A stretch of 59,946 nucleotides of DNA from Salinivirgaceae bacterium (GCA_017645945.1 JAGCNL010000087.1:75847-135792); one strand, 5' to 3'. Counted from the stretch's first letter, positions 8,401-18,397 are shown. Notes: generated by a model not told the origin, from the letters alone. Numbers and translations are program-made.

Positions 8401-8752
8401 CCTTGATAACAACAAGTTTGAAATAACAGGATGTTCGCGACCAGAAGATGTCGTGGTTTTCTATCAGCCGATTGTTGATTGGCTTTGCGATTTGAAAATG
8501 AGCATCAATGATGATTTGCTGGCAAAATACCAGAACAATCCGATAGTTTTCAAGTTGTTTTTGGAATATTTCAATTCATCATCGGCAAAATATGTCTTGG
8601 ATATAGTTCTGCTCATTAACGAATTGTTTAAGTGCGGGTTAAATGTCAAAATCGAGTGGAAATACAAGCATAACGATGATGATATGCTTGAAACGGGAGA
8701 GGAGTTTACCGATTTGATTAAATGCCCGATTAGTTTTGTCGAAGTTCTCTAA
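8342..8752 (+). CDS. SiaC-family (DUF1987) regulatory phosphoprotein
   Basis: This 136-residue protein fits the SiaC/DUF1987 pattern: MNSIRIQETKTSPAVVFDLD, ITGCSRPEDVVVFYQPIVDWL, and FKLFLEYFNSSSAKYVLDI. In Pseudomonas SiaC is phosphorylated by SiaB and dephosphorylated by the SpoIIE-type phosphatase SiaA; only one state binds the downstream effector. The YFN-[ST]-SS segment is the conserved region around the acceptor; which residue is modified here needs an alignment. The start could be 8342 or 8348 (two ATGs); an upstream TTG at 8306 adds residues not seen in the family. The overlap with the SiaB-like gene supports a kinase-substrate pair. Confidence 0.82.
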   Translation: MTMNSIRIQETKTSPAVVFDLDNNKFEITGCSRPEDVVVFYQPIVDWLCDLKMSINDDLLAKYQNNPIVFKLFLEYFNSSSAKYVLDIVLLINELFKCGLNVKIEWKYKHNDDDMLETGEEFTDLIKCPISFVEVL

Positions 8753-8788
8753 TTGCCGACTTGTTGTGTGGTAGCTGGCAGTTTTGTT

Positions 8789-9580
8789 TTATAGATTGAG
8801 AACCATACCAGTTTTCACATCTTTGCCTTTGAAGTTTTTCCAAAACTCATTTATAACATCGGGACTTGTACAATGTGACGGCAAAGCGTATTCAACTCCA
8901 ATTTTCTTCAGATAATCAACAGTTTGACGCAATTGTTTATCGATTTCGGTCAGGTGAAAGCCACCGATTACGCCATACACTTTATCGGTGTCACAAGTTT
9001 TGCGAGCCTGCTCTACAATGTTGCAGATGCCAGAATGGGCGCACCCGGAAATGACAATAATTCCTTTGCTGGTTTTGACTGCTATTGCAGAATCGTCAAT
9101 TATTGGGTCGGTTGAGCCGTCGGCAAAATGAAATAGAGGAGTTTGTTTCTGCTCGAATGGTATAGCACGCTCTATTTCACCAAGATAAACAATGCGTTCG
9201 GAGAGCCACAAAGCTTTCGTGCTCTCAATAATTGTGTTGTTTTGGGCAAGAGTTTCGCGATTTACGGCAACAGTCAGATTGCGTCCTGAGCGTCCTGAAA
9301 AGCGGGTTGTAAAAGCACATGGATGAGTGACAATGCGTTTCCCATTGAGGTATTGCAAGCCATTCCCATGGTCGTAATGGCCATGGCTAATCACCACTGT
9401 ATCAATTGAATTTATGTTGATACCAAGTTTGCTGGCATTCCGAATAAACAAATCGGAGGCTCCTGTATCGAACAGAATTTGCCTGTCGGCTTCAACAATG
9501 AACGATAACCCATGCTCCCCCTCAAAACCAGGCAAAGCCAGCTTGTCGGACAATACGGTTATTTTAACGCCATCGCTCAT
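8789..9580 (-). CDS. MBL-fold metallohydrolase (dihydropteroate-phosphate-synthase-like)
   Basis: This 263-residue soluble protein has the metallo-beta-lactamase motif ISHGHYDHGNGL (His66, His68, Asp70, His71), a third ligand region GCAHSGICNIVE, then GGFHL and PSHCTSPD near the end. Spacing and the PGFEGEHGLSFIVE N-terminus match the MBL subgroup annotated as 7,8-dihydropterin-6-methyl-4-(ribofuranosyl)aminobenzene-phosphate synthase-related proteins. The substrate in Bacteroidota is unknown, so only hydrolase is safe. It is convergent with the siaC-like gene and 33 bases downstream of the UPF0158-uvrA pair on the same strand; it may be read through from them. Confidence 0.82.
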   Translation of the reverse strand: MSDGVKITVLSDKLALPGFEGEHGLSFIVEADRQILFDTGASDLFIRNASKLGININSIDTVVISHGHYDHGNGLQYLNGKRIVTHPCAFTTRFSGRSGRNLTVAVNRETLAQNNTIIESTKALWLSERIVYLGEIERAIPFEQKQTPLFHFADGSTDPIIDDSAIAVKTSKGIIVISGCAHSGICNIVEQARKTCDTDKVYGVIGGFHLTEIDKQLRQTVDYLKKIGVEYALPSHCTSPDVINEFWKNFKGKDVKTGMVLNL

Positions 9581-9613
9581 TTATATTGCTTATAATGATT
9601 GAATTAAAGCAGT

Positions 9614-10093
9614 TTAGTCCGTTCGTCTTACGAGTTGCCCGTCAATGAAATCGAATCGTTTTTTCTTAACCCATTTTTTTGCAATTCGCTGGTATTCTTC
9701 GGTTTTGAAGTTCGCCCAAGAGCGTTCTAGACCAAGTTCACGCACCACGTTTTTGAACGATGCAAATTCCTGCTGCTGAATGATTGAGAAACTCAAATGT
9801 CCGCAGATATTTTTATTGGGCTGACTTTCAGCAAAATCCATCATCACACAGCGTTTGGTTTCGTCCGATGGCGGGTCGATGCGCTCAAGGCGATGAGTGC
9901 GGACAATTTCCGCCATCTCGCTTTCCCACTGAACATCAGACTTTTGGTTCTCATCGAGTTCGAAAATATAATCTTCAATCATCACCACATCCTGCGTGGT
10001 GTAATCGATGTACCAGCCTGCGGCAAACTCATCGAGATAGTGTTCCATCGCATTGCCGACGGCAACAATCAACTGCTCTTTATTCTCAATCAT
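9614..10093 (-). CDS. UPF0158-family protein
   Basis: This 159-residue protein of unknown function resembles UPF0158. It has an N-terminal segment with WYIDYTTQDVVMIED, a central acidic-polar part, and the C-terminal pattern FKNVVRELGLERSWANFKTEEYQRIAKKWV, close to the family's W-x-x-F-x-x-E-x-x-R ending. There is no signal peptide or membrane helix. Its ATG overlaps the uvrA stop by four bases (ATGA), so it is translated from the uvrA message. That coupling hints at a link to DNA repair or is simply operon packing; nothing in the sequence decides. Confidence 0.7.
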   Translation of the reverse strand: MIENKEQLIVAVGNAMEHYLDEFAAGWYIDYTTQDVVMIEDYIFELDENQKSDVQWESEMAEIVRTHRLERIDPPSDETKRCVMMDFAESQPNKNICGHLSFSIIQQQEFASFKNVVRELGLERSWANFKTEEYQRIAKKWVKKKRFDFIDGQLVRRTD

Positions 10094-12870
10094 AACAATT
10101 TTTCTTTCAGATATTTACCTGTATATGAAGCGTCGCATTTCACCAAATCTTCGGGTGTGCCTTCAAACACAACGTTGCCACCCGCTTCGCCGCCTTCGGG
10201 GCCAAGGTCGATAACCCAGTCGGCGCATTTAATCACTTCCAGATTATGCTCGATAATCAGCACCGTGTGACCGCGGTCGGCCAAGGCGTTGAAGGCTTCC
10301 ATCAGTTTGTTAACATCGTGAAAATGAAGGCCTGTGGTCGGTTCGTCGAAGATGAAGAGCGTTGGCGAGTTCGGCTCGTCGGAACCCAGGAACGACGCCA
10401 GTTTGACGCGCTGGCTCTCACCGCCGCTTAATGAACTTGATGACTGACCAAGTTTGACATAGCCAAGGCCCACATTTGCAAGTGGTTGCAGCCGTTCAAC
10501 AATACGGCGGCAAGTTGCGTTTGTGTCGTTGCTAAAGAACTCAATCGCCTCATTCACAGTCATATTCAGCACATCGTTGATGTTTTTGTCATGGTAGCGC
10601 ACATCAAGCACAACCTGCTTGAAACGCTGGCCGTGGCAGCTGTCGCAAACCAACTCAACATCAGCCATAAACTGCATCTCAATCTTGATTTTTCCCTCGC
10701 CCTGGCACTCCTCACACCGTCCGCCATCAACATTGAACGAGAAAAACGACGGTGTCATGTTCATGATTTTTGCGGCCTGCTGGTCGGCATAAAGCTTTCG
10801 TATTTCATCGTAGGCTTTGATGTATGACGCTGGATTTGAACGAGTTGACCGTCCAATAGGATTTTGGTCGACAAACTCGACTCGGCTGATGCGCTTCAGG
10901 TCGCCGTACATCTTTCGAAAATTGCCGGTGGGCGTATCGCTCTGTCCTCCAAAGTATTTTGCGAGAGCGTTGTATAGGATTTTGTTCACCAAAGTGGATT
11001 TTCCGCTGCCCGAAACACCTGTAACAGCGGTAATTACCCCAAGCGGAAACTTGACATTGATGTTTTTCAAATTGTTTTCGCAAGCACCCTCAATGCCGAT
11101 GTAATCGCGCCATTTGCGGCGGATTTCAGGCACTGGTATTTTCATTTTTCCAGTCAGATATTGTGCTGTAAGGCTTTGGCTCTCAGACTCTAACTTTGTG
11201 TGGTCGCCTTGAAAGACAACCTCGCCGCCATGACGTCCAGCCAGCGGGCCAATGTCAATAATCTCGTCGGCAGCGCGGATGATGTCCTCATCGTGCTCAA
11301 CCACAACCACAGTGTTGCCGATGCGCTGCAGGTTTCGCAATACTTTGATTAACAATTCCGTATCGCGTGAATGAAGACCGATTGAAGGCTCGTCGAGAAT
11401 GTAGAGCGAACCTACAAGACTGCTGCCAAGCGATGTGGCAAGATTGATTCGCTGGCTCTCGCCGCCGCTCAATGTCGACGATGTGCGGGCAAGCGTTAGG
11501 TAGCCAAGCCCGACGTCTTTCAGGAACCCAATCCGATTGTGGATTTCGACCAGCAGACGGCCAGCGACTTTCTCTTCATGGGCGTCAAGTTCAAGTTTTC
11601 TGACGACATTATTTAACTCATTGACAGGCATATTCACCAAATCAACAATCGAGTAGCCATTGATTTTCACATATTCCGCTTCAGGCTTGAGCCGCGACCC
11701 ATGGCAAGCGGGACAAACTGTGCGTCCGCGATAGCGTGACATCAGAACACGATATTGGATTTTGTAGGAATTCTGCTCAACGAAATCGAAGAAGTCATTG
11801 ATTCCGTGGAAGTAACGGTTCCCTGTCCAAAGCAGATTGTACTGCTCGCGAGTCAGTTCGTTGACGGGCTTATGGATTGGAAAATTAAATTTGTCGGCAT
11901 TGTAAATCAACTCGTTAAGCCAATCTTGCATCTTGTCGCCGCGCCAACAGGCAATCGCGCCTTCGTAAATCGACAGGCTTTTGTTGGGGATGACAAGGTC
12001 GGGGTCGATGCCGATGGTGTTGCCAAAACCACCACACGTGGGGCAGGCACCCAGCGGCGTATTGAAGCTGAAAAGGTGCTCGGTCGGCTCGACAAAAGTC
12101 ATTCCGTCGGCTTCGAACCGATTCGAAAAATCTTGACTGACAACAGTTTCACCTCTAAAGACTTTCACCGTACAAGCCCCCATTCCTTCAAAAAATGCAG
12201 TCTGCACAGAGTCGGCGATTCGGCTGATATTATCCTGCTCATTGTTGACCACAATGCGGTCAACCACAATGTTTACCACATCACTGGCGGCAGGTTTGCA
12301 ATCGTCGATAGCAACAATCTCGCCGTTCACTTCAACACGGCTAAATCCTTGTTGTTTAAGTATTTCAAGTGCTTTCGTGATGGTACGGCCATTTGTCAGA
12401 TTTAGTGGTGCCACAATGATTGCCTTTGTCCGCTCGGGAAACGTAAGAAGGTAATCCACAACGTCTTGCACCGAATGTTTCTTAACCAACTGTCCTGAAA
12501 CGGGCGAGTAGGTTTTGCCGATACGTGCGAAAAGCAGTTTCAGATAATCGTAAATCTCAGTGGATGTGCCAACTGTAGAGCGCGGATTGCGGCTGCAAAC
12601 CTTCTGCTCAATGGCGATGGCGGGCGGAATGCCCTTGATATAGTCGGTTTCGGGCTTGTTGATGCGCCCCAAAAATTGCCGCGCGTATGCCGACAGGCTC
12701 TCGACGTAGCGCCGCTGCCCTTCAGCATAGAGTGTGTCGAACGCCAGCGATGACTTGCCGCTGCCCGACAGTCCAGTAATGACAATCAGCTTGTTACGTT
12801 CAATCTTCAAATCGATGTTTTTCAGATTGTTAACTCGTGCGCCTTTTATTTCGATGTACCGATTGTCCAT
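10090..12870 (-). CDS. uvrA: UvrABC excinuclease subunit A
   Basis: UvrA scans DNA for bulky lesions and loads UvrB in nucleotide excision repair. The 926-residue sequence begins [20 protein letters not shown] and has two ABC ATPase modules: Walker [10 protein letters not shown] at about 33-41 and GVSGSGKST at about 620, with [12 protein letters not shown] and [12 protein letters not shown] signatures. Zinc-binding pairs are seen at CPTCGG, CPACHG and [15 protein letters not shown]. All functional motifs are intact. Bacteroidota often carry two uvrA paralogues; a second would be outside this window. No promoter with the -7 consensus was found directly upstream. The downstream UPF0158 gene overlaps by four bases. 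Confidence 0.97.
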   Translation of the reverse strand: MDNRYIEIKGARVNNLKNIDLKIERNKLIVITGLSGSGKSSLAFDTLYAEGQRRYVESLSAYARQFLGRINKPETDYIKGIPPAIAIEQKVCSRNPRSTVGTSTEIYDYLKLLFARIGKTYSPVSGQLVKKHSVQDVVDYLLTFPERTKAIIVAPLNLTNGRTITKALEILKQQGFSRVEVNGEIVAIDDCKPAASDVVNIVVDRIVVNNEQDNISRIADSVQTAFFEGMGACTVKVFRGETVVSQDFSNRFEADGMTFVEPTEHLFSFNTPLGACPTCGGFGNTIGIDPDLVIPNKSLSIYEGAIACWRGDKMQDWLNELIYNADKFNFPIHKPVNELTREQYNLLWTGNRYFHGINDFFDFVEQNSYKIQYRVLMSRYRGRTVCPACHGSRLKPEAEYVKINGYSIVDLVNMPVNELNNVVRKLELDAHEEKVAGRLLVEIHNRIGFLKDVGLGYLTLARTSSTLSGGESQRINLATSLGSSLVGSLYILDEPSIGLHSRDTELLIKVLRNLQRIGNTVVVVEHDEDIIRAADEIIDIGPLAGRHGGEVVFQGDHTKLESESQSLTAQYLTGKMKIPVPEIRRKWRDYIGIEGACENNLKNINVKFPLGVITAVTGVSGSGKSTLVNKILYNALAKYFGGQSDTPTGNFRKMYGDLKRISRVEFVDQNPIGRSTRSNPASYIKAYDEIRKLYADQQAAKIMNMTPSFFSFNVDGGRCEECQGEGKIKIEMQFMADVELVCDSCHGQRFKQVVLDVRYHDKNINDVLNMTVNEAIEFFSNDTNATCRRIVERLQPLANVGLGYVKLGQSSSSLSGGESQRVKLASFLGSDEPNSPTLFIFDEPTTGLHFHDVNKLMEAFNALADRGHTVLIIEHNLEVIKCADWVIDLGPEGGEAGGNVVFEGTPEDLVKCDASYTGKYLKEKLL

Positions 12871-12889
12871 TATTGTATCAAATTAATAA

Positions 12890-14200
12890 TCATTCAGTTA
12901 CTGCGTTTTTGTCGACATTTGCATCAGCGTCTTTTTGTGTTTCACCACCAATGGCAGACGCTAGCAGCAGCGACAATACAAAGAACAAACTGCCGCTGTA
13001 ACGGTTAAACATCGACTCAAGTAACATATTGAGTGCCAATGTTAAAAGACTGCAAAATAGCAGATAGTTGCGGTGCCGCCAAGATTGATATAGGGCATAG
13101 CCCATTATCGCTAAAAGCATCAGGAACCCCAGAATGCCTGTCGTTCCTAATGTTTCAAGATACTGATTGTGCTGGTCGTATCCCTTTTCGTATGCTTCCT
13201 GAATTCCGTCTTGGCCGTATTCCGTGTGCAACATATTTTTAAAATCGCCGATGCCGCAGCCTTGTAGCCAATATCGCTTGGCAATTTTGAAACCAGTCTC
13301 CCACATCTGGAATCTAATATTCACATTTTCAATCTTTTCAGGATGTTTAATCACGTACCCATTGTCCATTGTGACATCTTCTTCCGTGATGTAGCTTGTT
13401 ACAGTTTGAGAAAGGTTCATTACGCGGTAGTTGCACGTTTGGAACACCCAAAACAAACCTGTTACACCGACAAGTAGCAATAAGCTGTGAATCAGCTTTT
13501 TAAATCTGATATAGAAGATGACCACCGAGTAGTAGAGCACTGCAAAAAGTGCATAAACGTTGGTGCGGGACGAGAGCAGGAAAATCATTAGTATCGATAG
13601 ACCTATCGCAGTGTAAATCATCCATTTGTGCTGTTTGACATCGCGGAACATCAGAGCCCAAATCATGGCCGCTACCACAAAGACGGTCATCATTGCGAAA
13701 GTGTTAGTATACTGAAATACTGATAGATATGTGTAAACGAACTGGTTGCGATAACCAATGTAAGGATTGAAGACTACGTGCCCGTCGATTAAGTAGAACG
13801 AGCGCCATACAGCCAGTACCAGGCAAATAGCCGATGCAGCCATGATTCCGCCCGACAGCACTTTTAGCAATTGTATCTTGTTGTCTGACAAGTTGTTTTG
13901 ATGTAGCATGGCCAATACGGGTAATGCTACAAAAGGAATGTAGGTGTGTAGATTGTCAATTCCATCGGCCTTATTTGAACTTACAATTAGGCTGAAGGCA
14001 ACGATGACAAAAAAGGCCAGCATGAGTAGCGGCAGAACCGATTTTTGTTTGGTGATTTTCGGCAAGCCGTTAGCGTATCCCGCGATAATTCCGAAGATAA
14101 AAAGCAGTGTTACAGCTACTTCAGACCATATTGGATAGAATGCGACGATGGCTAATGTCAGCAACGTCAGAAAAAAGAAACATTTTTTGAGCTTATCCAT
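12890..14200 (-). CDS. O-antigen polymerase/ligase (Wzy-like)
   Basis: This 436-residue inner-membrane protein has about eleven or twelve hydrophobic helices. The large periplasmic loop contains GCGIGDFKNMLHTEYG and DQHNQYLETLGTTGILGF, the H-N-x-Y-L motif of the Wzy_C/WaaL superfamily. As the last gene of the five-gene polysaccharide operon, after wzx and two glycosyltransferases, it is probably the repeat-unit polymerase. The 3-base gap to the GT2 gene upstream shows tight operon packing. It is shorter than and lacks the TPR tail of the related protein at 3654-5873. Confidence 0.85.
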   Translation of the reverse strand: MDKLKKCFFFLTLLTLAIVAFYPIWSEVAVTLLFIFGIIAGYANGLPKITKQKSVLPLLMLAFFVIVAFSLIVSSNKADGIDNLHTYIPFVALPVLAMLHQNNLSDNKIQLLKVLSGGIMAASAICLVLAVWRSFYLIDGHVVFNPYIGYRNQFVYTYLSVFQYTNTFAMMTVFVVAAMIWALMFRDVKQHKWMIYTAIGLSILMIFLLSSRTNVYALFAVLYYSVVIFYIRFKKLIHSLLLLVGVTGLFWVFQTCNYRVMNLSQTVTSYITEEDVTMDNGYVIKHPEKIENVNIRFQMWETGFKIAKRYWLQGCGIGDFKNMLHTEYGQDGIQEAYEKGYDQHNQYLETLGTTGILGFLMLLAIMGYALYQSWRHRNYLLFCSLLTLALNMLLESMFNRYSGSLFFVLSLLLASAIGGETQKDADANVDKNAVTE

Positions 14201-14202
14201 AA

Positions 14203-15201
14203 CTATTTTATTTTCTTGCGGAATGAGAATAAACCAACCAGTGAGCCAAAACCATATGACAAGTGCAAAGCGACAAATGCAGCAAATAAATGCTTTATTT
14301 TCAATCCTTTGCCTTGCGCGCTAATCTTCGCACTCATAAGCAGGGTGAGCATCGTGTAAGCAATAAGTGATGCCGCTGAAATCAGCCCTATCAGAACATC
14401 AACGGGCATCAGAGCCAATGGGCAAATCAGCGACAGCACAAACAGCATCGGCACGAAATGTCTGAATGACAGTGAACTAAACCGTTTGGTAATCTTCACC
14501 GTGAGAATGTTCCAGCGGCCGTTGCTGTAACTGTTGCGCGCCATTGTGCGGAACGTGTCACGGGCAAAGTATGTGCAGAGTGCCTGCGGAATCAGATAGA
14601 TGCTGCCGCCACCATTCACAATTCGTTTGTTAAACTCGATATCCTGGTTTCGCACAAGTCGCTCATCGAACAATCCGTATTTCTCGAAAACCGAACGTTT
14701 GTAGCAGCCAAATGGTACGGTATCAACCATTTGCACATTGGCGACACCTGTTCTAAAATCGGAATTTCCCACACCGAAGCGACTGCTTAACACTGCTTTG
14801 ATAGCCAGTGATTTAGGTGTTTTTGAGAGCACATCGGTGCGGCAGACGCAGCCCACGTTGTCGGCGTCGAGTTCCTTGAGTTTGCGCACAAGCACTGAAA
14901 TGTAGTTGGTATCGTAGGTCGTGTGGACATCGAGGCGCATAATCATCTCGCCAACGGCTCGCTTGATTCCCAAATTCAAAGCATACGGAACATAATGCTT
15001 TTCGTTGTCAATCAAGTGGATATAGTCGTATTTAGCGCAGTATTCGGCAATGATGTCACGGGTTCCGTCGGTGCTCATGCCATCAACAATGAACACTTCC
15101 AAGTCTGATTTTGGAAAGTCTTGATTTACAATCGAATCAATACACTTTGAAATGTATTTCGACTCGTTGCGGCAGGGTATTATGACGGATAATTGTATCA
15201 T
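14203..15201 (-). CDS. glycosyltransferase family 2 (ExoA-like)
   Basis: This 332-residue protein adds a sugar to the lipid-linked repeat unit. Its GT-A domain starts SVIIPCRNESKYISKCIDSI and carries VDGMSTDGT, then MIMRLDVHT (a D-x-H in place of D-x-D) and RNQDIEFNKRI (the ED-type base region). The C-terminal 90 residues hold two or three membrane helices, as in the succinoglycan transferase ExoA. Donor and linkage cannot be read from sequence. It lies between GT4 and wzy with gaps of 4 and 2 bases, so it is part of the same operon. Confidence 0.85.
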   Translation of the reverse strand: MIQLSVIIPCRNESKYISKCIDSIVNQDFPKSDLEVFIVDGMSTDGTRDIIAEYCAKYDYIHLIDNEKHYVPYALNLGIKRAVGEMIMRLDVHTTYDTNYISVLVRKLKELDADNVGCVCRTDVLSKTPKSLAIKAVLSSRFGVGNSDFRTGVANVQMVDTVPFGCYKRSVFEKYGLFDERLVRNQDIEFNKRIVNGGGSIYLIPQALCTYFARDTFRTMARNSYSNGRWNILTVKITKRFSSLSFRHFVPMLFVLSLICPLALMPVDVLIGLISAASLIAYTMLTLLMSAKISAQGKGLKIKHLFAAFVALHLSYGFGSLVGLFSFRKKIK

Positions 15202-15205
15202 TTTT

Positions 15206-16339
15206 CTACTTGATGATGCTTAACCACTGTTGCGCCTTTTGCGGCCAGCAAAATTCGTCAAATTTGATTTTCCGTATATCGTTCAGCATCATTTTTCTGT
15301 TTGCCATTGCGATTTTTAGTTTTTCGGCCACATCGACGGCACTTTTAGGATTGACGGCACAGCCAACGTTCAAATCGGGAATTGCGCCGCTAAATCCTTG
15401 ACCATCAGTATAAATCACTGGTAAGCCTTGCGACAATGCTTCTAAATATACCAAACCGAAAGTTTCTGAAATCGAAATCATTGCAAACACAGAGTTTTGA
15501 CGGCATATCTCAATCAGTTCCAATTTGTTATATATGGGACCAAGGAATTTTATCCAGTCTTGATGACGATTGACAAGGTCTAATACCCGCTCATTGCGAT
15601 TGCCACCTCCACCTATCAGATTAAGAGCCAGTAGTGGGTTTTGTTTGCGCACAATCTGGCAAGCTTCAATCAGTGTTTCAATGTTCTTGTTGCTATCAAA
15701 CGCACCTATATACAGTATGGTATCAGGTTGGCGGTTTTTGTCGTCAAAACATTGATTATCAATCCATATTTGGTCAATTCCATTGCTGATTGTTATTGAT
15801 TTAGGCTGTAAACACTTGGCTACTCGGCTGAAAGCCAGCGATTTCTCAAATATCTTTCGATGTACAGGAGAAATGAAAACCACCTTTTTAGCGTTAGCAA
15901 CTATTTGTCGGCCAATGCGATACAGGTGAGGCATACGGCGCAAGTATAAATTCACATCTGTGCCACGAACAACCACTATGTATGGGATTCCGCGCTCGCG
16001 CCATAGCTTATAGGCCACCGCACCATCGGAAAACAAGGTGCTGGCAATGGTCAGGTTGATATTTTCGATATTGGCTTTTTGCGTCAACTGGCGATATTTG
16101 CATTTGATTTTGTACGGGAACAACGTTCTGTACAACAGCATATTACCATCGAAATCGGATTCAATCAAATGATAGTTGCTATCGGTGTAGGTGTCGCGAA
16201 GGTCGCGAAGAGGATAATTGGGGCGGTTGAAGGCAAAGAGAGTTATATCCAACTGATTGTCAGCCTCACCAATTGAACGACACAAGTTGTGGTGCACTCG
16301 TGAGCCAACATAATCTTCGGTGAGATATAAAATATTCAT
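15206..16339 (-). CDS. glycosyltransferase family 4
   Basis: This 377-residue GT-B enzyme of the polysaccharide operon starts at the ATG at 16339; an in-frame TTG six bases upstream is less likely. The N-terminal half has MNILYLTEDYVGSRVHHN and VVVRGTDVN. The C-terminal donor-binding half has ILYIGAFDSNKNIETLIEA, LNLIGGGGN and the E-x7-E motif in SISETFGLVYLEALSQGLPVIYT. These define the GT4 Glycos_transf_1 fold. The start lies two bases after the wzx stop. Sugar specificity is unknown. Confidence 0.87.
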   Translation of the reverse strand: MNILYLTEDYVGSRVHHNLCRSIGEADNQLDITLFAFNRPNYPLRDLRDTYTDSNYHLIESDFDGNMLLYRTLFPYKIKCKYRQLTQKANIENINLTIASTLFSDGAVAYKLWRERGIPYIVVVRGTDVNLYLRRMPHLYRIGRQIVANAKKVVFISPVHRKIFEKSLAFSRVAKCLQPKSITISNGIDQIWIDNQCFDDKNRQPDTILYIGAFDSNKNIETLIEACQIVRKQNPLLALNLIGGGGNRNERVLDLVNRHQDWIKFLGPIYNKLELIEICRQNSVFAMISISETFGLVYLEALSQGLPVIYTDGQGFSGAIPDLNVGCAVNPKSAVDVAEKLKIAMANRKMMLNDIRKIKFDEFCWPQKAQQWLSIIK

Positions 16340-16341
16340 AA

Positions 16342-17613
16342 TCAATCGGCTATCGATTTTTCATACTCGCGTACGACTTTCAAAGTCATTACCGCAACAA
16401 TTGCGTAACTGAACAATTCGACCGCCAAATAACAACGCAAGAATCCGTAAATATTGTCCACGGGAATGAATATCAGGCTGAAAATCAGCAGAAAGTAAAT
16501 CGTCTGCCAAACCGATAGACGTCCGATTTTCTCAAATGCTGTGAACACCATATTGAACGGCGAAACTACGAATTTGAAGGCGAACGCCCACACCATTATT
16601 CGCACGTAAAACCCTGATTCACGCCATGTTTCGCCAAAAATCAACGCCAGTAGCGACGGTGCTAGAAAATAGGCCACAAGGGCAAAAACCAAAGCCAAAA
16701 CCGCAAGTAGGGTGGCTATTCGGCAAAAGTCGTGGCGGATTGACTGACGTTTGTTCCTCAACTCTGTAAAGCGCTGAACCAGAACTTGTCCCATCGATGT
16801 TGTGACAAGCGACAACGGCATTATCATTAATTTCCGCGCCAAATCAAAAAGACCTGTAACATCCTCGTCGAACAGGCGATTGATGAAAATAATGGGCAGC
16901 AGCAGGCTTAAAGCATTGAGGAACGCTGCAAAACTGTTTTGCAACGGGAAACTCTTGTACTCAGCAGCCACACTACGTATTGTCGCCCACGACACTTTCA
17001 AATTGCTCACAAACTTATGGACCTTGATGCCTGCCGCCAGAGCGTTGACTGATTGCCCGGCAATATCGCCCCAAACGAGGCCTGTCGGACTTCCTGCGGC
17101 ACCGCATGCGGTCTGAGTCACACCTTCGGCAATGCGTCGCTCAACCTTGTTCGAAGCCGATAGCCGAAACTGCTTGATGCGTATTAAATAATAGTTAAGT
17201 GCTTGATAAATAGATAATAGCAATAGCGATATCGGCACAAAGGCAAGCCAATAGGCGTATTTTTCGGGGAAATCAATCAAGCGCATAAATGGTTGCTTGA
17301 ATGCAAAAAGGAGAATGGCTGTCAATATGCTCACAATCAATCCGATACCGAATGAGAGCCAAAGCAGGTTATAGGCTTTGTTGTCGTCCGTAGGCAAGAT
17401 TATTGTCTGCTCGTACCGCATCGATGAAATGACTGCAATAATGCCTATAATGCTCATATACACAGCAAAAGCACCAAAATCGGCAGGCGAGTAAATGCGT
17501 CGCAGAATGAGTTCGAATAGGATTATCACCACTTGCGCCAACGCGGTGCCCGTGACCAGATAACTCAAGTTTTTGATTATCGCGTTGCCGAATATTTTTT
17601 TGAAAATGCCCAT
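16342..17613 (-). CDS. Wzx-type lipid-linked oligosaccharide flippase
   Basis: This 423-residue integral membrane protein has about twelve helices and the Polysacc_synt/Wzx pattern: FELILRRIYSPADFGAFAVYMSIIGIIAVISSMRYEQTI near the start and FDLARKLMIMPLSLVTTSMGQVLVQRF in the middle. It moves undecaprenyl-linked repeat units to the periplasm for the Wzy polymerase encoded three genes later. The ATG at 17613 is chosen over the TTG three bases upstream. Its gene sits between the initiating sugar transferase and GT4 with short gaps, giving the order initiation, flipping, elongation, polymerisation. Confidence 0.88.
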   Translation of the reverse strand: MGIFKKIFGNAIIKNLSYLVTGTALAQVVIILFELILRRIYSPADFGAFAVYMSIIGIIAVISSMRYEQTIILPTDDNKAYNLLWLSFGIGLIVSILTAILLFAFKQPFMRLIDFPEKYAYWLAFVPISLLLLSIYQALNYYLIRIKQFRLSASNKVERRIAEGVTQTACGAAGSPTGLVWGDIAGQSVNALAAGIKVHKFVSNLKVSWATIRSVAAEYKSFPLQNSFAAFLNALSLLLPIIFINRLFDEDVTGLFDLARKLMIMPLSLVTTSMGQVLVQRFTELRNKRQSIRHDFCRIATLLAVLALVFALVAYFLAPSLLALIFGETWRESGFYVRIMVWAFAFKFVVSPFNMVFTAFEKIGRLSVWQTIYFLLIFSLIFIPVDNIYGFLRCYLAVELFSYAIVAVMTLKVVREYEKSIAD

Positions 17614-17643
17614 CAACGAATTTTTTTTGCGGTGTGCAATCAG

Positions 17644-18237
17644 TTATTCAAAGCCCTTCAGCGTCTTGCCCAACGCAGTGCATATCAGCACTTTGACGTC
17701 GAGCCAAAGCGATTGCCGTTCCATATAGAGAATGTTGAGCCGAACTTTGTCGGGCCAAATCACCTTGTCGTTGTATTCTTGCGGATTGGGTTGTGCGGTC
17801 AGCAAATCCTCCTCGTTGCGGTACTTGAGCGAGGCTACACCAGTCAGCCCAGGCTTCATTGCCAGCAGACGGCGGTCGTCGCCCTCAAGTTTGTCAGCGT
17901 ATCCGGCAACATCGGGGCGGGGGCCAACAAAGCTCATATCGCCTTTAAGGATGTTGAGCAACTCGGGCAGCTCATCGATTTTTGTGCGGCGCAGCCATTT
18001 GCCCAAGCGTGTCAGACGGTTGAGTTCCGATGCCGCAATGGGGCTTTTCTCCTCGCCACGCATGGTGCGGAACTTAATGAGTTTGAATGGTTTGGCATTT
18101 TGCCCGATGCGTTCCTGGATATACAGAACTGGAGCACCGTTGGCAATCAGAATGCAGATTCCGACCAGCAGCAATATGGGCAGAAGCACCACCACCGCCA
18201 CGAGCGAGAGCGTCCTGTCGAAAATCCATTTGACCAT
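17644..18237 (-). CDS. undecaprenyl-phosphate sugar phosphotransferase (PglC/WcaJ C-terminal type)
   Basis: This 197-residue enzyme starts the repeat unit by moving a sugar-phosphate to undecaprenyl phosphate. It is the short monotopic form, with one N-terminal hydrophobic hairpin (TLSLVAVVVLLPILLLVGICIL). Conserved blocks are FKLIKFRTM, TRLGKWLRRTKIDELPEL, LNILKGDMSFVGPRP and KPGLTGVASL. It is the first gene of the minus-strand polysaccharide operon, with a -7 promoter at 18263-18270. The ATG at 18237 is preferred; an upstream ORF extension starts at 18258, inside the probable leader. Confidence 0.92.
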   Translation of the reverse strand: MVKWIFDRTLSLVAVVVLLPILLLVGICILIANGAPVLYIQERIGQNAKPFKLIKFRTMRGEEKSPIAASELNRLTRLGKWLRRTKIDELPELLNILKGDMSFVGPRPDVAGYADKLEGDDRRLLAMKPGLTGVASLKYRNEEDLLTAQPNPQEYNDKVIWPDKVRLNILYMERQSLWLDVKVLICTALGKTLKGFE

Positions 18238-18262
18238 ATTATTGCCACATGAAAGCATTGTG

Positions 18263-18270
18263 CAAAGCTA
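18263..18270 (-). promoter_or_regulatory. -7 promoter element (TAGCTTTG) of the polysaccharide operon
   Basis: TAnnTTTG match 26 bases upstream of the sugar transferase ATG; it probably drives all five genes down to 12890. Confidence 0.6.
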
Positions 18271-18368
18271 AAAAAAGTTGGATGAATTGAGGCCGATTGA
18301 GCAAAATAGCGAATAGATTTTATTGGCGCTAAACTTCCTGCTAAAGCCGAATCATTGGCAGAAACGCA

Positions 18369-18376
18369 TATATTTG
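18369..18376 (+). promoter_or_regulatory. -7 promoter element (TATATTTG) of the LPG-synthase-like gene
   Basis: It lies 22 bases before the GTG at 18398 and so rules out the longer reading frame that begins at 18323. Confidence 0.65.
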
Positions 18377-18397
18377 CAAATCGAAATAAAAAATGTC

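Noticed and set aside
11755..12405. 216-residue plus-strand open frame inside uvrA
   Set aside because: It lies entirely antisense to conserved uvrA sequence, has no promoter and no recognisable domain.
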